NCBI RefSeq assembly: GCF_003596335.1
Contig: NZ_QZCH01000017.1
Location: forward strand, 1 to 64,000
Length of the DNA: 64,000 nt
DNA from: Motilimonas pumila
GTDB lineage: Bacteria > Pseudomonadota > Gammaproteobacteria > Enterobacterales > CBDFNC01
Direction of reading: 5' to 3'
The notes below the pieces were generated by a model. The model was not told the origin of the DNA. It ran no database searches and saw only the letters and a program-made list of their open reading frames with translations. This document shows, one piece after another, positions 43,917-53,755 of the stretch. The translations under genes and the position numbers were made by a program. Position 1 is the first letter of the stretch. Every line of letters begins with the position of its first letter.

Positions 43917-44111
43917 AGCGACCAGTAAAAACAGGGTCTTAAGACTGATTTTGAGAGCTTAATGAGCTTTTCTTTAGGTATTTTTATAACTTTAATTCAT
44001 AATAAGGCCCGCTAAAAAGCAATAATAAAAGAAGCTCTGTGAACTGTCGGTAAAATTTGACTCATAAGATTAATAAAAATGTCGTTATGCACCATTAAGG
44101 TAGCGACCAGT
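43917..44111. repeat. Direct repeat pair in the intergenic region of the glycosyltransferase operon
   Basis: AGCGACCAGT occurs at 43917-43926 and again at 44102-44111. A partial inverse copy (GGGTCGCTGA) lies at 44172-44181. The 431-base region separates the divergent glycosyltransferase operon and the CadC-type regulator; no other gene was found in it. The repeats might be regulator binding sites (inference). Confidence 0.4.
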
Positions 44112-44197
44112 CATCTATACCACACACTTATTTGAAGGTCGGTAGCACGATTTATAGGCGAGAAGATTGAATGGGTCGCTGAGTGCAAGGATAAATA

Positions 44198-46744
44198 ATG
44201 CAGTTTAGAGTTGGTCACTGGCAAGTAGTGGCGCAAGAAAACAAGATTTTTAACGAACAAAGTAACAAAACCGTAGAACCCAAGGTGATGGACCTGTTGG
44301 TATACTTATGCCAGCATCCAGGGAAAGTCCTTAGCGCCGATGATCTGCTCGATAAGGTTTGGTCGGGCAGGGTTGTAACCGGCTCTTCTATTTACCAAAC
44401 GATTGCCCAATTACGTAAAGCGCTTGAAGATAAAGCCAGTGCGCCGCGTTATATCGAAACCGTGCCTAAAAAAGGCTACAAGTTGATTGCTGAAGTCGCG
44501 GTTATTACCCCTATTGATACACCAAATAGTTTACAAGGCTTTGATAATACGCCTCGTCGCCGCCGCAGCGATAAGCAACCACAGACTGGCGCCGAGTCGC
44601 AAAGTGCTGCTAAAAAGCCTTTTATCGAAAGACGTCAAGTGCTCAAAGGCGACGGTACTGCCCGCGGGCAGCAACAGCCAAGCCAAATCAATGAGCCATT
44701 GCCAAAAAAGCCTGCTCAGTCTGACGAGGCTACTCATGCGCTTGATGACAAAGGATCAACAGGCCGTCATGTAGATACAGACGCCGCACAAAACGTCTCG
44801 TGTGCAACATCGTCGACCCGCACGGCTAATGGTTCAAAAATGTCACGCACTAGCATTGAATCAGACTTGAGTTCAAGCGCTGTGACTCATAATTTCCTAA
44901 AAGATGACCAACCAACGCAGCTTGAAGTTAAAGCGTCTGTTTGGTTGACGGCGCGTCAAAAATGGCTGACGGTAAGCGTATTTTGTTTGTTGCTCTTACT
45001 GGTAATAACACTTTTTCCGAAGTCAAGTAAGACCACTACCATTGCGGTTCTGCCATTTAACAATAATACACAGCAACCTGGTAACCACCATATAGCCGAC
45101 GCCACCGCCCGGGGATTAAGTCATTTATTAAATAAAGTAAAGGGTATTCAATTAGTTGCTCATACATCGAGTTCAGCCATCGCAAAACAAGGGTTGGCAG
45201 CGACGCATATCGCAGAATCTCTTGGCGCCGATTACCTGATAGAAGGACAAATTGATGAGTTGCCTAACCAGCTATTTAGAATCGAAATAGCTTTGATTAA
45301 CGGGGTACAAGGTACTCAGTATTGGTCAGGCAGTAGCAAAGTCTCTTGGCAGAATATCGAACAACAACAAGAATATTTCTTCCAGCAAATTCTCGCCGTG
45401 TTAAAACAGCAAAATAACAGCGTTGATGATTTAAATATGCAAGCGGCGCAAGCATATGAGCAAGGCAATGTATATCGCGGCGCACATGAGCCAAACAGCA
45501 ATGACAAAGCCATCGAGCAATATCTGTTGGCAATCAGTTTAAACAAGCGCCATACCCAAGCTTATATTCGCTTGTCTGAGGTGTATTTTGAAAAATATTA
45601 TCACGAACACAACAATAGCCAATGGTTACTAAAAGCAAAGGGCTATTTATACCATGCCTTGAGCCTAGCGCCGGACTCTGCTGAAGCATTAAACGGCTTA
45701 AGCCAGCTCCAGTTTTATGGCCAAGACTATCAGCAAGCAAGGCAAACTGCGCGGCAAATTTTAGCCAAGGACAATAATAACTTACTGGCAAATTTAAATG
45801 TCAGTAAAACTTATTTAGCAGAGCTCAATATACATCAAGCGCAAGCCGCTTTGGCCAAGGTTTTAACGACTCATGAAAATGCTAACGAAGTCAGAGCATT
45901 ACAAGCCATCCTTAGACTGTATTCAGGTGATGTTGCAACCGCTATGGCGGCACTGAATCGTTTATTTGAACAACCGATGGACCCCTATTATGTCGACGTA
46001 GCAATTGCCGCAGCAACGGCGACAGGGCAAAGTCGTTCAGCTTTGCGCTGGATTGAGCAACGTTTAGAAAAAGCCCCTTATCAAGCGCAATTGAAAGTCT
46101 ATCACGTGGTTAATCTGGTAAATGTCGGACAGTATATTCAAGCGCAGAAGCTGTTGTCCGAACTAAAAGGTTTACCCCTTGAAAGGACTTTTTCAGCCTT
46201 TGAAGCTGTTTATCTGGCGCAAAATAAAGCGTCGCAATTATTGCCGTTATTAAAAGAGTACGTCGCCACCCACGACAACGTATTCAGCAATTCTGCGTTC
46301 AGCGCACAATTTGGATTATCAGCCGTGTACGCGGGTCAATATAAGACGGCAAACCATTATTTAAGACAAGTACTCAGCGACCATGATGGCAAGCAAGCGT
46401 TGGACCAAATTCTACTGAGCGATGCATTTTACCGCGGTGCCTTTGCGTTTGCCTTAGAACAAGATAACCGACCCGTTGAGGCGGCCAGTGTCAGACAAAA
46501 AGGCCTTAAAGATATCGCTTATCATCATCGCAGAGGGGTTAAACTGCCCAACCTTGATATATATAAAGCAAGGCTACACAGCTTTCGTGACCAAAACATG
46601 GCGCTGCGCTCTATCGGTCAAGCGATTAAAGCTGGTTATAGTCAAAAAGATTTTTTACAACATGACACCGTGTTGTCACCGCTGCATGATCATCAGCAGT
46701 TTATCGCCTTGATGGCACAAGCAAAACTGAATCAAGAGCGATGA
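44198..46744 (+). CDS. CadC/ToxR-type membrane-bound transcriptional regulator with TPR domain
   Basis: Protein of 848 residues. Residues 1-95 are an OmpR-type winged helix (VEPKVMDLLVYLCQHPGKVLSADDLLDKVW, then PRYIETVPKKGYKL). A long polar linker follows, then one membrane segment at about 256-275 (WLTVSVFCLLLLLVITLF). The outside part begins with a TolB-like region (TIAVLPFNNN, then HIADATARGLSHLL) and continues into many TPR-like helix pairs. This layout senses an envelope or periplasmic cue and binds DNA from the membrane. It is divergent from the glycosyltransferase/exporter operon and may control it. Confidence 0.85.
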   Translation: MQFRVGHWQVVAQENKIFNEQSNKTVEPKVMDLLVYLCQHPGKVLSADDLLDKVWSGRVVTGSSIYQTIAQLRKALEDKASAPRYIETVPKKGYKLIAEVAVITPIDTPNSLQGFDNTPRRRRSDKQPQTGAESQSAAKKPFIERRQVLKGDGTARGQQQPSQINEPLPKKPAQSDEATHALDDKGSTGRHVDTDAAQNVSCATSSTRTANGSKMSRTSIESDLSSSAVTHNFLKDDQPTQLEVKASVWLTARQKWLTVSVFCLLLLLVITLFPKSSKTTTIAVLPFNNNTQQPGNHHIADATARGLSHLLNKVKGIQLVAHTSSSAIAKQGLAATHIAESLGADYLIEGQIDELPNQLFRIEIALINGVQGTQYWSGSSKVSWQNIEQQQEYFFQQILAVLKQQNNSVDDLNMQAAQAYEQGNVYRGAHEPNSNDKAIEQYLLAISLNKRHTQAYIRLSEVYFEKYYHEHNNSQWLLKAKGYLYHALSLAPDSAEALNGLSQLQFYGQDYQQARQTARQILAKDNNNLLANLNVSKTYLAELNIHQAQAALAKVLTTHENANEVRALQAILRLYSGDVATAMAALNRLFEQPMDPYYVDVAIAAATATGQSRSALRWIEQRLEKAPYQAQLKVYHVVNLVNVGQYIQAQKLLSELKGLPLERTFSAFEAVYLAQNKASQLLPLLKEYVATHDNVFSNSAFSAQFGLSAVYAGQYKTANHYLRQVLSDHDGKQALDQILLSDAFYRGAFAFALEQDNRPVEAASVRQKGLKDIAYHHRRGVKLPNLDIYKARLHSFRDQNMALRSIGQAIKAGYSQKDFLQHDTVLSPLHDHQQFIALMAQAKLNQER

Positions 46745-46871
46745 TTAAGAGAAAATTGGCAGCAAAAAGTCGCATTACTGGTACTGCTCATCTACATTAA
46801 ATAGAATCTAACTAAATGATATTAGTGAGCTATTTGATAGTATTAAGATATATGACAGGTTTTTATTTGCC

Positions 46872-48131
46872 ATGACAGAGCCCATTCAACGCCAAGTGGA
46901 AACCGCGTGTGAGGAGTGTGATTGGCTGATCTCATCTTCTGCTGTTAAACCAGGGCAAATTCGTCACTGTGAGCGTTGTCAGCATACTATCAGTGCTCTA
47001 CCACGTGATCCTCTCTCTGCCCCAATCGCTTATGCGCTCTCAGCGATCATTATGCTTGGCTTAACTTTCAGTTTTCCTTTTATGGCCTTTACGTCAGCGG
47101 GCATTTCGAGCAGTATTCTTTTTAAAGGCGCCATGACTTCATTAGTGGCAAACGGTTACAACTCCATTGCTATCTTTTTGTTTATCTCCTTGGTTGCACT
47201 GCCGCTAATCAGCTTGCTGATCATTATCTATTTGCACGCCAGTTTAGCGTTAAAACGCACCAGTGCTAGAGCCAAAATTACCTTAAAGGTATTACACTGG
47301 TTTAAACCCTGGATCATGGTTGATGTCTTTTTGGTGGGCATTTTGGTGGCCCTCGTCAAGGTCATGTCGATGGCCGACATTGGTTTTGGTTTGTCCTTTT
47401 GGTCTTTTGTTGCTTACGCACTGCTGTTGATAAAGGCAACGCTTTCCACCGATACCCATTGGCTTTGGCTGCAGCACGTGGGGGACTTACAGCCCCATAC
47501 CCTCGAAGCAAGGCATGAGACAACAGCCAGTGCTGGCTTAATGTTGTGTCATCATTGTGGCCAGTTAACACCCATCGGCCATGACGAATGTCAGCGTTGT
47601 CACAGTAAGGTACACAGCCGCATCCCTGACAGCTTGCAAACAACCTTGGCGTACTTGATTGCCGCGTCGATTTTTTACATTCCTGCGAATGTATTTCCCA
47701 TTATGGATACCGCATTGCTGGGTAAAAACGACCCGTCAACTATCATAGGGGGCGTGATTTTACTTTGGCAGCTTGGGTCTTATCCGGTAGCCGGCGTGAT
47801 ACTTTTCGCCAGCATCATGATTCCGATTGCAAAAATGATTGCCATTGCCTGGCTGTTGCATACCGCGAGTAAAAAGCAGCAAGTTAGCCCAAAGCAAGCG
47901 CTTAAAATTTATCGCATTACGGAGTTTATTGGCCGTTGGTCGATGATAGACGTCTTTGTGGTTGCCATTTTGGTTGCCCTTATTCATATCGATGGTTTGA
48001 TCGTGATTTATCCTGGCCCTGCTGCGCTGTCTTTTGGCGCGGTAGTGGCGTTAACCATGTTATCAGCGATGCATTTTGATCCCCGTATTATTTGGGATCG
48101 CGCTAAAGCAAAAGGAAGTAACAGTGACTGA
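46872..48131 (+). CDS. pqiA: Paraquat-inducible protein A (PqiA)
   Basis: Inner-membrane protein of 419 residues with two repeats of a zinc-ribbon plus four membrane segments. The zinc pairs are CEEC/CERC at the N-terminus and CHHC/CQRC near residue 225-245. It is the membrane partner of the MCE protein PqiB in a system thought to move lipids between inner and outer membrane. It overlaps the pqiB start by 8 bases. No SoxS-type site was checked upstream. Confidence 0.9.
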   Translation: MTEPIQRQVETACEECDWLISSSAVKPGQIRHCERCQHTISALPRDPLSAPIAYALSAIIMLGLTFSFPFMAFTSAGISSSILFKGAMTSLVANGYNSIAIFLFISLVALPLISLLIIIYLHASLALKRTSARAKITLKVLHWFKPWIMVDVFLVGILVALVKVMSMADIGFGLSFWSFVAYALLLIKATLSTDTHWLWLQHVGDLQPHTLEARHETTASAGLMLCHHCGQLTPIGHDECQRCHSKVHSRIPDSLQTTLAYLIAASIFYIPANVFPIMDTALLGKNDPSTIIGGVILLWQLGSYPVAGVILFASIMIPIAKMIAIAWLLHTASKKQQVSPKQALKIYRITEFIGRWSMIDVFVVAILVALIHIDGLIVIYPGPAALSFGAVVALTMLSAMHFDPRIIWDRAKAKGSNSD

Positions 48132-49737
48132 AGCAGTGAATGATAATAAACGCATGTCAAAAGTCTGGTTCGTGCCCTTGTTGGCGTTAGCCATTGGCAT
48201 TTGGATGATTTACCAACATATTTCCAGTCAAGGCCCGTTAGTCACCTTGGTTATTAACAATGCTGAAGGCTTAGAAGCGGGTAAAACCAAAGTAAAATCT
48301 TTGAGCGTGGATATTGGCGTGATTGAGTCTATAAGATTGAGTGAAGACTTTACCAAGGCCATTCTTAAAGCCCGCATTAATAATAGTGCCGCGGACATGA
48401 TAGTAGAAGATGCCCAGTTTTGGGTGGTAAAACCGCGTATCGGTACTGGTGGGGTTTCGGGGCTAAGTACGTTATTGTCTGGTGCATATTTGGAAGTCAA
48501 ACCCGGTGTCAGTGACAAAGAACATCGCCATTTTGAGGTACTTGAAAACACCCCTCTGATCGGACCTGAAGTACCTGGAATCAAACTGCAGTTATTTAGC
48601 AAAGCGAATAAGGCTTTGTCAGTTGGCTCGTCAATTAATTTTCGTGGCTTTAACGTTGGGCAAGTAGAAACAGTGGATTACGAAGTCGATACTCGGACCA
48701 TTAAGTACGGCATTTTTGTTTACGCGCCATATAATAGTTTGATCACACAAAATACGCGTTTTTGGGTCAAGCCCGGTTTTGAAGTATCTTTAGACGCCAA
48801 AGGCATCAAAATGGAGATGGAGTCGATAGAAAGCCTGATATCGGGAGGCATTACATTTGGGGTCCCAGAAGGCTGGAAAGCCGGAGATGTGATCACTCAG
48901 CCAAGAGAATTTCAGCTATACGTTGATAAAGGTGCTGTGCTGACTGAATCATACGAAAGCTACCTTGAATACGTACTATTTTTTGATGAGTCCGTTGCCG
49001 GCTTAGTCGAAGGCGCAGCGGTAGAGTATAAAGGTATACAAGTAGGCCGGGTACGTTCAATCCCTTACATGGATTTTACGAAACAGCACAGCTATGAGTT
49101 TCACGGCATGATCCCCGTGTTAATTCGCATTGAATTCGACCGCTGGCGCTTACCAAATGATGGCCGCGGTTTTGATTATTGGCATCAGGTCTTTAATAGG
49201 CTCAAAGATGAAGGCTTAAGAGCCAGAATCAAATCGGGTAACTTGCTCACCGGTGCTAAACTGATTGATATTTCAATCGTTGAAAATGCCCTAGACGATC
49301 CTGATCAGCTAGCGCTTGCCAAAGAGTATGACCTGCAAACCATCTTAACGGTGAAGGGGGGCTTTGATCAATTAGAGCAAAAAGTCAGCATGATGTTAGA
49401 TAAAATCAACAATCTACAAATCGAAACAACCATCAATAATGCCAATCAACTACTGGCTAATACCGATGCCACCATGCAAGCGATGAATAAACTGGTAAAT
49501 AACCAACAAACGCAACAGTTACCCGCAGAGCTCAGCGCTGCCATTGAGCAAGCAAATGTGACTTTGCGCAGTTATTCAAAAGACTCACAAATACACAAAG
49601 ACCTGACGCAAACCATTCGCACCTTAGAGCAAACATTGCGTGAATTGCAGCCTTTTATTCGTAAAGTCAGCGCAAAACCAAACGCAATCATTTTTGATGG
49701 TCCGAAGAAACGAGATCCTAGGCTGGAGAATAATTAA
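48124..49737 (+). CDS. pqiB: MCE-domain protein PqiB
   Basis: Protein of 537 residues. One N-terminal membrane segment (VWFVPLLALAIGIWMIY) is followed by three MCE domains (starts near GPLVTLVINNAEGLEAGKTKV, GIKLQLFSKANKALSVGSSINFRG and EYVLFFDESVAGLVEGAAVEYKG). A long helical C-terminus rich in Asn and Gln completes it. In E. coli PqiB forms a syringe-like hexamer spanning the periplasm. GTG at 48124 with AAGGAAG upstream is the start; the frame's ATG at 48076 lies inside pqiA and is rejected. Confidence 0.9.
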   Translation: MTEAVNDNKRMSKVWFVPLLALAIGIWMIYQHISSQGPLVTLVINNAEGLEAGKTKVKSLSVDIGVIESIRLSEDFTKAILKARINNSAADMIVEDAQFWVVKPRIGTGGVSGLSTLLSGAYLEVKPGVSDKEHRHFEVLENTPLIGPEVPGIKLQLFSKANKALSVGSSINFRGFNVGQVETVDYEVDTRTIKYGIFVYAPYNSLITQNTRFWVKPGFEVSLDAKGIKMEMESIESLISGGITFGVPEGWKAGDVITQPREFQLYVDKGAVLTESYESYLEYVLFFDESVAGLVEGAAVEYKGIQVGRVRSIPYMDFTKQHSYEFHGMIPVLIRIEFDRWRLPNDGRGFDYWHQVFNRLKDEGLRARIKSGNLLTGAKLIDISIVENALDDPDQLALAKEYDLQTILTVKGGFDQLEQKVSMMLDKINNLQIETTINNANQLLANTDATMQAMNKLVNNQQTQQLPAELSAAIEQANVTLRSYSKDSQIHKDLTQTIRTLEQTLRELQPFIRKVSAKPNAIIFDGPKKRDPRLENN

Positions 49738-50345
49738 TGATGAAGTCACTTATACGCCGCGTATTATTGGCCGCGGCGGGCATCACTCTGATGGCGTGCA
49801 GTAACAACCAATCTGCTATCGAAACTTATTATTATGCGCTTGGTGCAGACGACCTAGCGGTCTCCGCCATCGATAATCAAGGACAGGGTACCTTAGTTGT
49901 GAAACCGGTTGAGCTTTCAGACTACCTCAACAGCTCAGGGGTTGTGATGCAAATGACCGACAATCAAATTCATATCGCTGAGCAACACCTTTGGGCAGGC
50001 AACCTTAACCAGCAACTTGATAGTTTAGGCCAAGAAGCGCTGACCTTACATTTACCGCAGTGGTCAATTATAGAAAGTACCGACTTTTATCCCAATGAAG
50101 GTGACAAATATTGGATTTTGGCAATTAACGTCAATCGTTTTCAGGGTCGCTTAGAGGGCAGTGCGGTGGTGTCTGGTCGCTGGAGCTTAGTCAATCCTGA
50201 TGGGGTGGTGGTGAAAGATGAACTTTTTAACCATCAGTTAAATATCCCTAGAGGGGATTACTCAGACCTAGTCGAAAAACTGAAACAAAACTGGCTGAAC
50301 CTTCACCGTGCTATTGCGCAACAAGTGGTAAATAGCTCGAAATAA
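49737..50345 (+). CDS. pqiC: Outer-membrane lipoprotein PqiC
   Basis: Protein of 202 residues with a lipobox ITLMAC; the Cys would be acylated and anchor the protein at the outer membrane. The body (YYYALGADDLAV, VKPVELSDYLNSSGVVM, LWAGNLNQQL) matches the ABC-type transport auxiliary lipoprotein family (formerly DUF330), PqiC. It completes the Pqi lipid-transport complex with PqiA and PqiB. TAATG overlap with pqiB; GGAGAA lies about 6 bases upstream. A hairpin (TGTAAAGC and GCTTTACA, 50367-50393) follows. Confidence 0.88.
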   Translation: MMKSLIRRVLLAAAGITLMACSNNQSAIETYYYALGADDLAVSAIDNQGQGTLVVKPVELSDYLNSSGVVMQMTDNQIHIAEQHLWAGNLNQQLDSLGQEALTLHLPQWSIIESTDFYPNEGDKYWILAINVNRFQGRLEGSAVVSGRWSLVNPDGVVVKDELFNHQLNIPRGDYSDLVEKLKQNWLNLHRAIAQQVVNSSK

Positions 50346-50441
50346 CCCCTTCTTTATTTGGCGCAGTGTAAAGCTTGTTAAAAAGGCTTTACAGCTGCGT
50401 GACTTTTCAACACACTCCGGCTTTTTGTTGTAGGAAAAACT

Positions 50442-50837
50442 ATGAAAGCCTTGCCTGTTTGGTGTTTGTTATTTAGCTTATTTACGCTGCCTGTCGGCGC
50501 GACAAACACGGTTGATCTCAAAGCGGTAATGAAAGAAATGTCGTATCAGTTTAAAGCGGCTATCAAAACCGAGTCTGAAGACGAATTTAAGCAACATATG
50601 ACCGAGTTTAGCGATTTGGTTGAACAAGCAAAAACATATTCTTTTGCACCTGAACACAAAGAAAAATCACTGGAAGGACTGAATAAGGTCAGTCAAGCAT
50701 TAGCACAACTTGACTTAGACCTCGCACAAACCAGCCTTGGTGAAGTGCAAAAGCAGCTAAAAGCCGTGGATGATTTGCGCATTGAATACCATAAGAAAGA
50801 TAAGCCGAGCATGTGGCAGCTGCTGTTTGGTGATTAG
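50442..50837 (+). CDS. Cytochrome b562 family protein
   Basis: Protein of 131 residues with a signal peptide ending VGATN. The mature part is a predicted four-helix bundle. The helix-1 Met (in LKAVMKEM) and the His near the C-terminus (RIEYHKK) match the heme ligands Met7 and His102 of E. coli cytochrome b562 (established knowledge). A CXXCH-type covalent heme site is absent, as expected for b562. It is periplasmic, perhaps an electron carrier. It follows pqiC by 96 bases. Confidence 0.8.
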   Translation: MKALPVWCLLFSLFTLPVGATNTVDLKAVMKEMSYQFKAAIKTESEDEFKQHMTEFSDLVEQAKTYSFAPEHKEKSLEGLNKVSQALAQLDLDLAQTSLGEVQKQLKAVDDLRIEYHKKDKPSMWQLLFGD

Positions 50838-50887
50838 TTTACAAGGTTGCATTAACAAAGTGCACAGTGACGAACTGTAACCCTTCT

Positions 50888-50916
50888 CAATAATGACGTG
50901 GCCGGCGTCATTATTG
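50888..50916. terminator. Hairpin behind the cytochrome b562-like gene
   Basis: CAATAATGACG and CGTCATTATTG form a perfect 11-bp stem with a seven-base loop, 50 bases behind the stop. There is no long T-run, so it could be a processing or REP-like structure. Confidence 0.6.
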
Positions 50917-51059
50917 CTTTAGCTATTCGCTTAACTCATCAGCCTATAAAGTGGTGACATCCGCTAAATATGCGTGTTTAAAGCCTTTTAACGTTGACCC
51001 CATGGCATTTTTTTGCCAGCCTAAGGTTAATTCTTTTATGACCATTAGGCAGGAAATTC

Positions 51060-53669
51060 ATGGCTGCGTCGCAACCACAAGCTAAACACCTCAAAGATTA
51101 TCAAGCGCCTTCATTTCTTATCGACAGCATCGATTTAGACTTTCAGCTCAATGAAACAGCCACCCAAGTCACCGCCGTTTCGAAAGTACGTAAAGCAGGC
51201 CAGCAGAATGACTTGTTTTTACACGGTGAGCACTTAACGTTAATCAGCCTTGAGATTGATGGTCAAGGGCACAGTGACTACACCCTCAGTGATGAAGGCA
51301 TCAAGATCCATCAAGTACCTGACGATTTTATCTTAACCCTAGTGACAGAGATTAACCCGCAAGCTAATACTGCGTTAGAAGGTTTGTACCTATCGGGCGA
51401 CGCATTTTGTACTCAATGTGAAGCCGAAGGTTTTCGCCGCATCACTTATTACTTAGATCGCCCAGACGTGCTAGCCACGTATACCACCAAAATCACTGCG
51501 GACAAAACCAAGTACCCCTATTTATTGTCCAACGGTAATAAAGTTGCCAGTGGCGATGCAGGCAACGGCAAGCATTGGGTGCAGTGGCAAGACCCGTTTC
51601 CAAAACCTTGTTATTTGTTTGCGCTTGTCGCCGGAGAATTTGATTTATTGCAAGACAGCTATAAAACCGTCTCTGGGCGAGACGTGGCGCTCGAGATTTT
51701 TGTTGATAAAGGCAATTTAGACAAAGCCAAGTTCGCCATGCAATCGTTACAAGCGTCAATGCAATGGGACGAGCAACGTTTTGGTTTAGAGTACGATCTT
51801 GATATCTACATGATAGTGGCGGTTGATTTTTTCAACATGGGCGCGATGGAAAACAAAGGCTTAAACGTCTTTAACTCTAAATACGTGCTTGCCAATGATC
51901 ACACGGCCACCGATGATGATTACTATGGCATCGAAGCCGTGATTGGCCATGAGTATTTCCATAACTGGACAGGTAACCGCATAACTTGTCGCGATTGGTT
52001 TCAACTGAGCTTAAAAGAAGGATTAACAGTTTTTCGAGATCAAGAGTTCAGCAGTGACTTAGGCAGTCGAGCAGTCAATAGAATCAATAACGTACGCATT
52101 ATTCGCCAACACCAGTTTGCCGAAGACGCAGGGCCAATGTCGCATCCTATCCGCCCTGAGTCTGTGATTGAAATGAATAATTTTTATACCGTGACCGTGT
52201 ATAACAAAGGCTCTGAAGTTATTCGTATGATCCATACGTTATTGGGCGAAGCAGGTTTCAGAGCCGGCATGGATTTGTACTTTGAACGTTTTGATGGCCA
52301 AGCTGTTACCTGTGATGATTTTGTGCAAGCCATGGAAGACGCTTCTGGGGTCGATTTAACACAATTTAGGCGCTGGTACCGTCAATCCGGTACACCACAA
52401 GTAACGATCACTGACCAATACGATGCAACAACCCAGCAATACCAGCTGCATGTAACCCAGCAAACTGCGCCAACGGCTGAGCAACACGAAAAGTCTGCTC
52501 AGCATATCCCCATGGACATTGAACTGCTCAGTGAAAGTGGGGAGCATTTCCTATTAGCTGGAAAGAAAAACCAGGTGCTGAATGTCACACAAACCGAGCA
52601 AACATTTAGTTTTGACGGCATTTGCAGCAAGCCAATACCGGCTCTGTTTAGAGAGTTTTCAGCCCCGGTAAAATACTCGTATCAATACAGTGACCAAGAA
52701 CTCGCTACTCTGATGCAGTTTGCGGACAATGATTTTTCCCGCTGGGACGCCGCGCAAAACTTATTTAATAAGCACCTGATTGCCAATGTCACTAGGGTAC
52801 AACAGCAACAAAGTGTCACCATCCCTGAGTTTGTGATTGATGCTTATCGCGGCGTATTACTCTCTAACGAGATAGATTTGGCCCTAATAGCGGAAGTGTT
52901 TGCGTTCGCATCACAAAGTAGCCTTTGGGAGCTGTTTGAGCAGGTCGACATCGACGCAATTTGGCAAGCCCGTCAAGAGATGCTGACGCAGTTATCAACG
53001 GCGCTAGCAGATGAGTTGGCCTGTGTTTACCGCCAGCATGCCCTTAAAGCGGCGTACCAGCTCAATCAAGAACAAGCAGCAAAACGCGCTCTAGCCCGTG
53101 CTTGCTTAACCTTGTTGGCTTTGTCAGCACCAAAGTTTGCCGATGAATTGGCTCAGCAACATTACCAAAACAGCGACAACATGACAGATACGCTAAGCGC
53201 CTTAATCGCTGCTAACGTTGCCCAACTGCCATGTCGTGATTCGTTAATGCAGGATTTTGACCAGCGGTGGCGACATGATGCACTGGTGTTGGACAAATGG
53301 TTTAGCTTAGCGGCAACCACGCCTGCTAACGATAGCTTAGGGCAGGTTAAAGCATTGCTCGAACACCCTGGTTTTAGTTTGAAAAATCCAAACCGAACGC
53401 GCGCTTTGATTGGCAGTTTTGTAAATGGCAACGTGCAAGGTTTTCATAACAGCGATGGCAGCGGTTATCTATTTTTAACCGATATTTTGTGTCAGCTTAA
53501 TACGTCTAATCCACAGGTCGCGGCAAGGTTAATTACCCCTCTCATTCAATTTAAGCGGCTTGATAATGATCGCCAATTGTTGATTAAAGAACAGCTTAAC
53601 CGTTTGTTGTCATTACCAAATCTAGCTAAAGATTTATATGAAAAGGTCACCAGAGCGTTAGCTCAATAA
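51060..53669 (+). CDS. pepN: Aminopeptidase N
   Basis: Zinc metallopeptidase (M1 family) of 869 residues that removes N-terminal amino acids from peptides in the cytoplasm. The exopeptidase motif GAMEN lies at about residues 261-265. The zinc site is HEYFH (H297, E298, H301) with E320 in LKEGLTVF, the same numbering as E. coli PepN. The C-terminal helical domain (DUF3458-type) is intact. AGGAAA precedes the ATG. It is a single gene; a Fur-type box lies just behind it and belongs to sitA. Confidence 0.95.
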   Translation: MAASQPQAKHLKDYQAPSFLIDSIDLDFQLNETATQVTAVSKVRKAGQQNDLFLHGEHLTLISLEIDGQGHSDYTLSDEGIKIHQVPDDFILTLVTEINPQANTALEGLYLSGDAFCTQCEAEGFRRITYYLDRPDVLATYTTKITADKTKYPYLLSNGNKVASGDAGNGKHWVQWQDPFPKPCYLFALVAGEFDLLQDSYKTVSGRDVALEIFVDKGNLDKAKFAMQSLQASMQWDEQRFGLEYDLDIYMIVAVDFFNMGAMENKGLNVFNSKYVLANDHTATDDDYYGIEAVIGHEYFHNWTGNRITCRDWFQLSLKEGLTVFRDQEFSSDLGSRAVNRINNVRIIRQHQFAEDAGPMSHPIRPESVIEMNNFYTVTVYNKGSEVIRMIHTLLGEAGFRAGMDLYFERFDGQAVTCDDFVQAMEDASGVDLTQFRRWYRQSGTPQVTITDQYDATTQQYQLHVTQQTAPTAEQHEKSAQHIPMDIELLSESGEHFLLAGKKNQVLNVTQTEQTFSFDGICSKPIPALFREFSAPVKYSYQYSDQELATLMQFADNDFSRWDAAQNLFNKHLIANVTRVQQQQSVTIPEFVIDAYRGVLLSNEIDLALIAEVFAFASQSSLWELFEQVDIDAIWQARQEMLTQLSTALADELACVYRQHALKAAYQLNQEQAAKRALARACLTLLALSAPKFADELAQQHYQNSDNMTDTLSALIAANVAQLPCRDSLMQDFDQRWRHDALVLDKWFSLAATTPANDSLGQVKALLEHPGFSLKNPNRTRALIGSFVNGNVQGFHNSDGSGYLFLTDILCQLNTSNPQVAARLITPLIQFKRLDNDRQLLIKEQLNRLLSLPNLAKDLYEKVTRALAQ

Positions 53670-53677
53670 ATACAATT

Positions 53678-53696
53678 GCAAATCATTATCATTTGC
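53678..53696 (+). promoter_or_regulatory. Fur/Mur-type operator before sitA
   Basis: GCAAATCATTATCATTTGC is a near-perfect inverted repeat containing the ATCATTATCAT core of Fur boxes. It lies about 60 bases before the sitA start, where binding would block transcription under metal-replete conditions. Confidence 0.75.
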
Positions 53697-53755
53697 ATTG
53701 AATAATCTTAACTCCTCTGTTAGGCTCCTTAGTAGTATTCTGCTAAGGAGCCTTT

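Noticed and set aside
43766-44197. Peptide precursor gene for the exporter operon
   Set aside because: Both strands were read; only a frame of eight codons and an overlapping out-of-frame stretch were seen, without supporting features.
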